Origin: Coriobacteriaceae bacterium
GTDB lineage: Bacteria > Actinomycetota > Coriobacteriia > Coriobacteriales > UBA8131
DNA length: 13,747 bases
Direction of reading: 5' to 3'
Assembly (NCBI GenBank): GCA_012515495.1
Contig: JAAYYH010000210.1
Location: 1 to 13,747, forward strand
Shown here: positions 1 through 6,233 of the stretch, in pieces
Numbering within the stretch: position 1 is the first letter of the stretch
How the letters are laid out: each line of letters begins with the position of its first letter
Made by a program: the position numbers and the translations under genes
Notes under the pieces: model-generated
The model's input: the letters and a program-made list of their open reading frames with translations, nothing else
Database searches by the model: none
What the model was told of the DNA's origin: nothing

Positions 1-1072
1 TCATCTCAAGGGCTGCCAAGATGGTGATGATATCAAAATCGCCAAAATAGCCAAGATGACCAACGCGGATGATGCGACCATCATACGCATCCTGGCCACC
101 GGCAATAGTAACGCCGTGCTTATTCTTCATCAGTGAGACCAGCTTTTTGCCATCGATACCCTCGGGCATCCAGACTGGGGTTACAGCATTACCGCGACCT
201 TCCGCAGGCGCGAACAGCTCCAAGCCTAAAGCCTCACAGCCTTTACGCGTGGCTTCGGCCAGGCGGGCGTGGCGGGCGATGATGTTCTCGATCCCCTCTT
301 CCCTCATCAGCTTGAGGGACTCAGCCAAACCGATCATCAGCGAAACCGCAGGCGTGAATGGCGTGGTATCCTTCTCGAGGTTCTTCTTGTACTTCTTCCA
401 GTCAAAGTAGAACTTTGGTAGCGTAGAGCGCTCGTAGGCCCTCCAAGCTTTAGGGCTCACGGTCACTGCGGCCAGCCCAGGTGGGAGCATCAGACCCTTT
501 TGCGAACCGGTCATCACCACATCCAAATGCCACTCGTCGGTCTTGCAGTCCACGGCACCGATACCGGTGATTGAATCGACGATCAATACGCAGTCATCGT
601 AGTTCGCAACGATGCTTCCTACTGCTTGGACGTCATTGAGCACACCGCTGGATGTCTCACTCTGAGTGATTATCACGCCACGGGTGTCTGGATTAGCCTC
701 AAGGTGCGCAGCTATGTCCGCAGGGTCGACAACCTGTTGCCAACCATATTCCAGCACCGTAACCTTCAGGCCATAAGCCTCAGAGATCAGCTGCATGCGC
801 TGACCGAACTTACCGTTGTAACAGACCAGGACTTTATCACCAGCACAGAAGCAGTTGACGATCGAGGACTCCATGGCTCCCGTTCCTGAACTGGCGAAGA
901 TAAGCACATCGCTTAGCTCAGTCTGGAACACATACTTCAAGCCGGACACGCACTCGCGCACAACATTGTTGAAGTCAGGTGTACGGTGATGGATCATCGG
1001 CCTGGCTTGCGCGAGGAGAACCTCACTTGGTACCGGGGTTGGTCCCGGAGTCATCAGATACTTCTTTTGCAT
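1..1072 (-). CDS. Class V PLP-dependent aminotransferase (serine/alanine-glyoxylate type), 3' end cut by window
   Basis: The 357 visible residues start MQKKYLMTPGPTPVP, a typical opening for the serine-pyruvate / alanine-glyoxylate aminotransferase group of class V PLP enzymes. The PLP lysine is expected at K192 in the context GSQKGLMLPPG. D166 in VDSITG is the likely pyridine-nitrogen partner, and the SETSSGV stretch (about 138-144) is the conserved patch after the cofactor pocket. Family members are about 380 residues, so only the last 25 or so are missing past position 1. The start is supported by AAAGGA six bases upstream of the ATG. In many bacteria and archaea such a gene sits beside serA and works in serine/glycine metabolism. 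The next gene is outside the window, so the exact substrate (phosphoserine-like, serine, alanine or glyoxylate) is undecided. It follows ilvN after 90 bp, possibly with its own promoter. Family call is firm; substrate is inference. Confidence 0.93.
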   Translation of the reverse strand, partial: MQKKYLMTPGPTPVPSEVLLAQARPMIHHRTPDFNNVVRECVSGLKYVFQTELSDVLIFASSGTGAMESSIVNCFCAGDKVLVCYNGKFGQRMQLISEAYGLKVTVLEYGWQQVVDPADIAAHLEANPDTRGVIITQSETSSGVLNDVQAVGSIVANYDDCVLIVDSITGIGAVDCKTDEWHLDVVMTGSQKGLMLPPGLAAVTVSPKAWRAYERSTLPKFYFDWKKYKKNLEKDTTPFTPAVSLMIGLAESLKLMREEGIENIIARHARLAEATRKGCEALGLELFAPAEGRGNAVTPVWMPEGIDGKKLVSLMKNKHGVTIAGGQDAYDGRIIRVGHLGYFGDFDIITILAALEM

Positions 1073-1098
1073 GGCTCATCCTTTCTTTTTGTGTCGTG

Positions 1099-1127
1099 CT
1101 CTTGTCTCGACTGCAATCGGACAAGAG
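1099..1127 (-). other. Stem-loop at the predicted 5' end of the aminotransferase transcript
   Basis: The arms CTCTTGTC (1099-1106) and GACAAGAG (1120-1127) are perfect 8-bp complements. Inside them CGA/TCG can add three more pairs around a one-base bulge. No T-run follows on the minus strand; instead the sequence moves into the A-rich ribosome-binding region of the aminotransferase. A Rho-independent terminator for ilvN is therefore unlikely. It sits where a transcript from the TACAAT element at 1132-1137 would begin, so it could be a 5' stabilising hairpin or a processing site. Confidence 0.45.
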
Positions 1128-1131
1128 AACC

Positions 1132-1137
1132 ATTGTA
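1132..1137 (-). promoter_or_regulatory. Possible -10 element for the aminotransferase gene
   Basis: On the minus strand this reads TACAAT, a five-of-six match to TATAAT. At 16-18 bp spacing I see no good -35 hexamer (TGTGCC at 17 bp is poor), so the call rests on the -10 alone. The predicted start would fall at about 1125-1127, on the first bases of the hairpin. Readthrough from ilvBN is equally possible. Confidence 0.25.
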
Positions 1138-1162
1138 AGAGAAAACCCAGCTCAGGCACAGG

Positions 1163-1645
1163 CTACTCTTTCGCACCTCGCGAAAGAGCGATCTTGCCGG
1201 TGCGAACGATCTCTTTGATACCATAGGGACGCAACAGGTCTTCCAGCGCCTGCAGTTTATCGTGGGTACCGGTAGCTTCAACCACCAGGGCATTCTGACT
1301 GACATCGACGATGTTAGCCCTGAACAAGCTCGCAACCTCAACAATCTCATTGCGTTTGTCGGGAGCGGCCACCACCTTGAACAACGCCAGCTCACGTTCG
1401 ATGGCGTCCGCGCCAGTGAGATCGATGATCTTGTGAACATTGATTAATTTATGCAGCTGTTTGTTGATCTGTTCGATGGAGACCTCATCAGCCTCCATCA
1501 CCAATGTCACGCGCGACAGTCGGGGATCTTCAGTGGTGTCCACTGCCAACGACTCGATATTGAAGCCGCGACGAGCCACCAGGCCCGTGACTCGTGTGAG
1601 CACGCCTGGCTTGTTATCCACCAGTATTGAGATGGTGTGCTGCAT
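1163..1645 (-). CDS. ilvN: Acetolactate synthase small (regulatory) subunit
   Basis: The 160-residue protein binds IlvB and gives acetohydroxyacid synthase its full activity and its feedback inhibition by valine. The N-terminal ACT domain (about 1-78) begins QHTISILVDNKPGVLTRVTG and continues with RRGFNIESLAV, both hallmark IlvN/IlvH segments. The C-terminal half (about 85-160) with ELALFKV and the terminal IKEIVRTGKIAL is the usual partner domain. Length matches the family (about 160-175). Its ATG overlaps the ilvB stop by one base (TGATG), and GGGGTGAT lies just upstream, so translation is probably coupled to ilvB. Its last codons form a perfect 9-bp inverted repeat (1166-1188). The gene downstream is an aminotransferase rather than the ilvC often found here. 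Confidence 0.97.
   Translation of the reverse strand: MQHTISILVDNKPGVLTRVTGLVARRGFNIESLAVDTTEDPRLSRVTLVMEADEVSIEQINKQLHKLINVHKIIDLTGADAIERELALFKVVAAPDKRNEIVEVASLFRANIVDVSQNALVVEATGTHDKLQALEDLLRPYGIKEIVRTGKIALSRGAKE
1166..1188 (-). repeat. Perfect inverted repeat in the last codons of ilvN
   Basis: CTCTTTCGC (1166-1174) and GCGAAAGAG (1180-1188) are exact reverse complements with a five-base loop. They cover the codons for the last residues of IlvN, ending one base before the stop. No T-tract follows the stem on the minus strand, so a standard intrinsic terminator is not supported. It may protect the ilvBN mRNA 3' end or mark a processing point. Confidence 0.5.
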
Positions 1646-3417
1646 CAGACATCACCCCAATCTATTACCCGCCCCAGTGCTTCGCCCGGAACAACCATCG
1701 GTAGTACCAGCTCCTCGGTAGCGATGCGCACATCAAGCAGCGCCGGCATACTCTGGCTGATCAGCCACTCCAAGGCTCTACCGATCTCGGTGGACCTGGT
1801 GATACGATAGCCCTTCCAGCTGTAAGCCTCAGCCAGTTTGACGAAGTCTGGGTTATCCTCAAGCAACGTACAGGCATAGCGGCGATCGCAGAATAGCTGT
1901 TGCCACTGGCGAACCATGCCCAGACTGTTGTTATTCAGCAATACAACCTTGATTGGCAGGCTGTTGACAGCGCAGGTTGCCATCTCCTGGCTGTTCATCT
2001 GTATCGATCCATCGCCGCTCACACAGATCACCAGGCTGCCGGGATTGGCGATCTGCGCTCCCAAAGCGGCGGGAAGGCCAAAGCCCATGGTGCCCAATCC
2101 CCCCGAACTGATAAAGTGTCGTGGTTCGGCGATATCCAGATATTGGCTGGCCCACATCTGATGCTGACCAACGTCAGTGGTGACTATCACATCGCGCCCC
2201 GTCTGTATCAGCAGGGTGTTGAGAGCCGATAAAAGCTCATAGGGCTGGATCGCGCCTTCATCAGCCACTTCACGATTCCCGCCTTGGGCGCTTCTCTCAG
2301 CAGCGGCGATAGCTGCTATCTCCTGCAGCCAAACCTGTGTGCGCGGCATTGCCTGCGATTGTTGCAGATTGGCGATGATACCCGCTAGGATACCGCGCGC
2401 ATCGCCGACAATAGGAACATGCGCTACGTGATTTTTGCCAATCTCAGCCGGATCGATATCGATATGTATCACCTTGGTATCAGGCGCGAAGGCACGGGCG
2501 TTACCGGTAACGCGATCCGAGAATCGCGTACCCACAGCAATTAACAGATCGCTATGAGCTAGAGCATGATTGACGTGATGGCGCCCATGCATACCCGGTT
2601 GCCCTAAAGCAAGGACATCTTGTGGGTCAAAGGCTCCTTTGGCCATCAGCGTCGTAGCCACGGGAATCTGCATGAGCTGAGCAAGCTGAGCCAGCTCAGA
2701 GGTCGCCCCACTGGCAACCACGCCACCGCCCACATAGAGCACCGGGCGTTTGGCTTTGCCGATCAATGCCGCCGCCTCACGAATCTGACGAGCATTGCCC
2801 TTATAGGTGGGTCGATATGAGCTGATCGAGGGCTTACCGGTTATTGGTACGTAGTGAATCATCTCGGCAGCGACATTGCTGGGGATGTCGATAAGTACCG
2901 GGCCGGGACGCCCGCTGGAAGCGATGTAGAAGGCTTCGTGCAGTGACAAGATCAGCTCGGCAATATCTTTGATCAGATAACTGTGCTTGGTGATGGGTAG
3001 CGTGATGGTGGTGATGTCCGATTCCTGGAAGGCATCGGTACCAATTGCTGTGGTGGGAACCTGCCCGGTGATGACCACCAAAGGAATAGAGTCCATATAT
3101 GCCGTGGCAATCCCCGTGACCGTGTTAGTGGCACCCGGGCCACTGGTGACCAGGACTACGCCGACCCTACCGCTGGATCGGGCATAGCCATCGGCGACAT
3201 GAACGGCACCTTGCTCATGGCGGGTGAGGATGTGGCGTATCTTCTTGGAATCATGCAGCGCATCGTAGAGCTTGATCGCCTGGGCGCCCGGATAACCAAA
3301 GATGACCTCGACTCCCTCAGCTTCCAGCTGGGCGATTACCGCCTGAGCTCCGGTGAGCTGTACGGTCGGGGCGCAATCACACTGAACCTCAGCATCGGTC
3401 GGATCATTTTCGTCCAT
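1645..3417 (-). CDS. ilvB: Acetolactate synthase large (catalytic) subunit
   Basis: This thiamine-diphosphate and FAD enzyme joins two pyruvates, or pyruvate and 2-oxobutyrate, in the first common step of branched-chain amino acid synthesis. The 590-residue protein shows the three expected domains. The N-terminal ThDP domain has catalytic E68 in RHEQG and the TSGPGATN loop. The middle FAD-associated domain (about 200-350) includes GQPGMHG and GTRFSDRVTG. The C-terminal ThDP domain carries the GDGS...NNNS motif (468-470 and 495-498), followed by LGMVRQWQQLF, which is characteristic of acetolactate synthases rather than other ThDP enzymes. The ATG at 3417 was chosen because a very strong Shine-Dalgarno lies upstream and the preceding in-frame TTG lacks one. 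The usual PGG near residue 44 reads PGAQ. Stop and ilvN start overlap. Confidence 0.97.
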   Translation of the reverse strand: MDENDPTDAEVQCDCAPTVQLTGAQAVIAQLEAEGVEVIFGYPGAQAIKLYDALHDSKKIRHILTRHEQGAVHVADGYARSSGRVGVVLVTSGPGATNTVTGIATAYMDSIPLVVITGQVPTTAIGTDAFQESDITTITLPITKHSYLIKDIAELILSLHEAFYIASSGRPGPVLIDIPSNVAAEMIHYVPITGKPSISSYRPTYKGNARQIREAAALIGKAKRPVLYVGGGVVASGATSELAQLAQLMQIPVATTLMAKGAFDPQDVLALGQPGMHGRHHVNHALAHSDLLIAVGTRFSDRVTGNARAFAPDTKVIHIDIDPAEIGKNHVAHVPIVGDARGILAGIIANLQQSQAMPRTQVWLQEIAAIAAAERSAQGGNREVADEGAIQPYELLSALNTLLIQTGRDVIVTTDVGQHQMWASQYLDIAEPRHFISSGGLGTMGFGLPAALGAQIANPGSLVICVSGDGSIQMNSQEMATCAVNSLPIKVVLLNNNSLGMVRQWQQLFCDRRYACTLLEDNPDFVKLAEAYSWKGYRITRSTEIGRALEWLISQSMPALLDVRIATEELVLPMVVPGEALGRVIDWGDV

Positions 3418-3422
3418 CAGCC

Positions 3423-3434
3423 GGATCACCTCCC
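3423..3434 (-). promoter_or_regulatory. Unusually complete ribosome binding site of ilvB
   Basis: The minus strand reads GGGAGGTGATCC. Eleven consecutive bases (3423-3433, GGAGGTGATCC) are complementary to the usual 3' end of bacterial 16S rRNA (GGATCACCTCC). GGAGG is 11 bases from the ATG at 3417, slightly long, but the TGATC extension shortens the effective distance. This site decides the start codon of ilvB over the upstream in-frame TTG. Confidence 0.8.
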
Positions 3435-3436
3435 TT

Positions 3437-3461
3437 ATCGCTAAAACGTTTTGACAGCGAT
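3437..3461 (-). promoter_or_regulatory. Palindrome/stem-loop directly before the ilvB ribosome binding site
   Basis: A 6-bp arm pair, ATCGCT (3437-3442) and AGCGAT (3456-3461), encloses the perfect 10-bp palindrome AAAACGTTTT (3443-3452). As RNA this gives a hairpin ending one base before the Shine-Dalgarno. As DNA, an A-tract palindrome with a central CG resembles operators of LacI/PurR-family regulators. Which of the two it is, if either, cannot be decided from sequence alone. Confidence 0.4.
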
Positions 3462-3466
3462 TCAAA

Positions 3467-3526
3467 CCAACAAAAGCCCAGCGCTTTATCCGTACGAGAC
3501 CTTATGTTGGATAAACGGAAAGTATA
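3467..3526 (-). promoter_or_regulatory. ilvB leader: possible -10 element and competing RNA pairings
   Basis: TATACT (3521-3526, minus strand) matches five of six -10 positions and lies just past the stop codon of the upstream gene, but I see no good -35. Downstream, TTTATCC (3509-3515) can pair with GGATAAA (3485-3491). The overlapping CCAACA (3505-3510) can instead pair with TGTTGG (3467-3472). The two pairings share bases and exclude each other. I found no leader peptide with a start codon and no T-box or known riboswitch signature. Confidence 0.3.
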
Positions 3527-3528
3527 CT

Positions 3529-4200
3529 CTACACGCGGTCTTTTTTCCTGTCCTTTCGAATCCGAAGGATGACGTAAGCTGCGAATAGAACCAAATAGAC
3601 CAGTGCCTGGAGCCAGACCTTCGAACCTGAGAGCGCGGCGGGAATCAGAAATAATCCCAGATGCACGAATACCAGGGCAAAGAAGACGTAAGCCCATCTC
3701 TGGATGCGCTTCCAGACTTTTGGTTGCATACGTATGCGGATCCTCTTGAATGATGTGATACCTAAGACCCCAACAAGAACCGTTAGCAGGACGGCGATGA
3801 TCAAAGCCAGAAGGATATTCGGTCTCATTGCTGAAACCCCAACTTGCAGGCTTGCCAGATAGCCAATCAGATATCCGATCATATGACCAAGGATAAGGAT
3901 GCAGGCAACTATCGAGAGCTCGCTCCTAACAGGCATCAGGGCTTTATACAGTTTTGAAGAGTCAGATAAGACACCGATATACATGACAACCACAAACAGG
4001 GCAAACGCCAGTAATCCGCGTTGCATATAGATCATAAGCACTTGTGCGATTGGGTGAAAGTCGCAGAAGAAACGATAGTAGAGATAACCTGCGTCGAGGA
4101 CGAGGGCAGCAGAATAAAACATCCAGGGGTGTTTTTTCAAAACCTTGCGGCCGAAGTAAGCGAAGGCAGTCATCAGAGCTAACGCTATCAGTAATTCCAT
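3529..4200 (-). CDS. Membrane protein of the ferric-reductase-like / MsrQ-type heme-binding family
   Basis: The 223-residue protein has about six to seven hydrophobic segments (roughly 2-16, 26-42, 52-77, 94-117, 128-148, 168-189, 195-213) and a basic C-terminal tail, IRKDRKKDRV, so it is an inner-membrane protein. H106 in ILGHMIGY and H180 in FVHLGLF lie within membrane segments and could ligate heme. The segment around 160-180 (KVWKRIQRWAYVFFALVFVH) closely resembles the conserved stretch of ferric-reductase-like and MsrQ membrane proteins, and VRSELSI (91-97) resembles the start of their first heme helix. No flavin or NAD domain is present, so it would need a partner to move electrons. The start is supported by GGAG five bases before the ATG. 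It lies 37 bp after the amidase and 111 bp before ilvB. Family assignment is moderately sure; substrate and partner are unknown. Confidence 0.7.
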   Translation of the reverse strand: MELLIALALMTAFAYFGRKVLKKHPWMFYSAALVLDAGYLYYRFFCDFHPIAQVLMIYMQRGLLAFALFVVVMYIGVLSDSSKLYKALMPVRSELSIVACILILGHMIGYLIGYLASLQVGVSAMRPNILLALIIAVLLTVLVGVLGITSFKRIRIRMQPKVWKRIQRWAYVFFALVFVHLGLFLIPAALSGSKVWLQALVYLVLFAAYVILRIRKDRKKDRV

Positions 4201-4237
4201 GCCGACTCCAGACCAACCCTGCCATTACCACCTGTCG

Positions 4238-6205
4238 CTAGTGCCAGGTATCGATTCCGTCAGTACCGCTCTGGATACCGAGGATAGCCGTCGCCAATGC
4301 CGTGGCAACACCAGCTTTTTTGGCTTGATAGACGTTGATATCATCAGCGCTGTCGATGAAGCAGACCTCCAACAAGACAGCGGGTATCCTCTGGTTGGAA
4401 ATGATGGCGAAATCCGAGACCTTTTGTCCCAGGTCTCTCAGCCCCAGCGCGCTGACAACTGCTGTATGCATACGACTTTGCAGCTTATAGGAATCTGGAT
4501 GTGGTGTTGACTCGCTGATATAGGACTCGGTTCCGTCTCCCATCCCACTCATCGCGTTGAAATGGATGCTGACTATGAAGTCACAACCCAAGGCCACAGC
4601 TTCATCATCCCTGAGGTAATAGGGGCCACCACCGACATTTGGTCGGAAGGTGATCGGCCACTTATCTGCCAGCTGTCCTGCAACCAGCGTGACCAGTTCC
4701 GCGTTCAACTCGTACTCTTTGTAGCCGCTGCCAGTCGCTCCCGGATCGAATAGTCCATTGCCGGTACCGTTGGGTCCATGGCCGGCATCGAGGTAGACGT
4801 AGATCTTGTAGCCTTCGATATCCTGGATGCTAAAGCCCGATTCGATGGCTATCGCCTTGCGGGTTCTGTTACTAACTGCCACCAGACCGCCAAAGACCTG
4901 CGCCTGTTCAATGATCTCTCCAGAATCCACTGCCGACCCTATAGCTTCAATGGAAGGAAGTGAGCTGGGACTGACTAAAAGCAGCACCGCCTTGTTGCGT
5001 CCCTGCAGGACGCTGCCAGCGAGGGCATCGGGAGCATTGGTACCTGACGCTACAGCATATCCGTTCCAGCTGAATCCGTATTCAGCTACCGCCCAATTGG
5101 CAATGTCGGCTGAGGTCTGATAGCGGTTCTCGCCAGCGAGACGTAGCGTTGGATCTGGCGAGCTTGTACCGCGCTGGCGAGCAAGATCCTCAAGCGTCTG
5201 CTCGGTTTCATCCGAGATGCGAGTAATGCCACCAGTGAGCACAAAGGCTTCCAGCTCGGGGCTTTGCTCAATGCACTGCAGCGTGCTGGATCTCAAGTCG
5301 CCGAACTCTGAAGCCAGCACTATCGGCATCTTCTGAGAAAAGGCAATCGGCGAGATCGCCAAAGCGTCAGCAAAAGTGACACCACTGGCGACTATCGCCG
5401 TGTTGTCCCAAAGGCTCGAGCCACCAACACCCGCGGTCTTGCCATAGGTGAAGATGGCCTCGGCGGTCTGATAGCGGTTATCTCCTGAGAGCCTGAGCAC
5501 GGTCCTGTTGCCATTGTCGTTCAGTGTTACCTTCACGACATCTGAAACCACTTCTTTGCCACCGACGATGATGACCTTGCCCACACCAAGTCTGATCAGC
5601 TCATCTTCTGTCTCAGCCGGTAGGATATCTTTGTTGGTGAGCAAAATCGGGCAATCCAAACCGCCCGCCAAGGCTGTGGCGGCCAAGGCATCCGGCCAGC
5701 TCTCGCCACTGGCGACTATCGCCCAACCTGACGTCAGTGACTGTTCGTCCGGAAAAGCCTTCTGGACGATTCTCGCCGCAGTCTCATATCGATTAGCTCC
5801 CTCAATAGAGATTAGCCTCTTGGTATCCTCTGAGGACAACAGATTGATTGACTGCTGGTTGTCCAAGGCCAGATCACCATAGAACCCATCAGGAGCAGAT
5901 CGGAAGATATCAGCATACGGTTCTGTGATGGCCGACATACCCTCAACACCCTGCCGCAAGGCTTCCTGGATCTGTTCATCCGTCAGGGCGATGTCGCGAC
6001 CCTCATTGGCAACGTGGCCTTCTGTCAGGATATTGACAGTGATCTCGCTGGTATCGTTGCTATCGTTGATGGTTGAGGTATCGACGCTGCCAATTGCCAA
6101 CGCTGACACTGGGGCTGCAAACCCCAGCGCAACCACAAAAGACAAAGTCGCGCGGGCTAACACGCGACCTGTATGAATCACTATGCGAGTCATGCGCCTC
6201 AGCAT
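4238..6205 (-). CDS. Secreted N-acetylmuramoyl-L-alanine amidase with three CWB2 cell-wall-binding repeats
   Basis: The exported enzyme is predicted to cut the bond between N-acetylmuramic acid and L-alanine in peptidoglycan. Numbering from the ATG at 6205 (655 residues), a signal peptide with a basic n-region and the core LSFVVALGFAAPVSALA ends near residue 37. A low-complexity Ser/Thr/Asp-rich linker follows. Three CW_binding_2 repeats span about 130-225, 235-340 and 350-455, each opening with a G-x-NRY-(E/Q)-T motif and containing ASG...(P/A)DALA. The C-terminal Amidase_3 domain (about 465-645) has zinc ligands H476 (DAGHG), E497 and H548 (SIHFNA), and catalytic E613 (LLEVCF). All key residues are present. 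Alternative starts are ATG 6250, inside the end of argH and with a poor ribosome site, and ATG 6193, which still keeps the signal peptide. CWB2 repeats anchor proteins non-covalently to anionic wall polymers in clostridia. Confidence 0.92.
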   Translation of the reverse strand: MLRRMTRIVIHTGRVLARATLSFVVALGFAAPVSALAIGSVDTSTINDSNDTSEITVNILTEGHVANEGRDIALTDEQIQEALRQGVEGMSAITEPYADIFRSAPDGFYGDLALDNQQSINLLSSEDTKRLISIEGANRYETAARIVQKAFPDEQSLTSGWAIVASGESWPDALAATALAGGLDCPILLTNKDILPAETEDELIRLGVGKVIIVGGKEVVSDVVKVTLNDNGNRTVLRLSGDNRYQTAEAIFTYGKTAGVGGSSLWDNTAIVASGVTFADALAISPIAFSQKMPIVLASEFGDLRSSTLQCIEQSPELEAFVLTGGITRISDETEQTLEDLARQRGTSSPDPTLRLAGENRYQTSADIANWAVAEYGFSWNGYAVASGTNAPDALAGSVLQGRNKAVLLLVSPSSLPSIEAIGSAVDSGEIIEQAQVFGGLVAVSNRTRKAIAIESGFSIQDIEGYKIYVYLDAGHGPNGTGNGLFDPGATGSGYKEYELNAELVTLVAGQLADKWPITFRPNVGGGPYYLRDDEAVALGCDFIVSIHFNAMSGMGDGTESYISESTPHPDSYKLQSRMHTAVVSALGLRDLGQKVSDFAIISNQRIPAVLLEVCFIDSADDINVYQAKKAGVATALATAILGIQSGTDGIDTWH

Positions 6206-6233
6206 ACCGCTTCCGCGTATCTTCACTCGGATG

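Noticed and set aside
1099..1127. Rho-independent terminator after ilvN
   Set aside because: The stem is good, but no T-run follows on the minus strand; it is followed by an A-rich ribosome site.
3418..3528. T-box or leader-peptide attenuator for ilvB
   Set aside because: I see no T-box sequence, no start codon leading a run of Ile/Leu/Val codons, and no terminator hairpin with a T-run.
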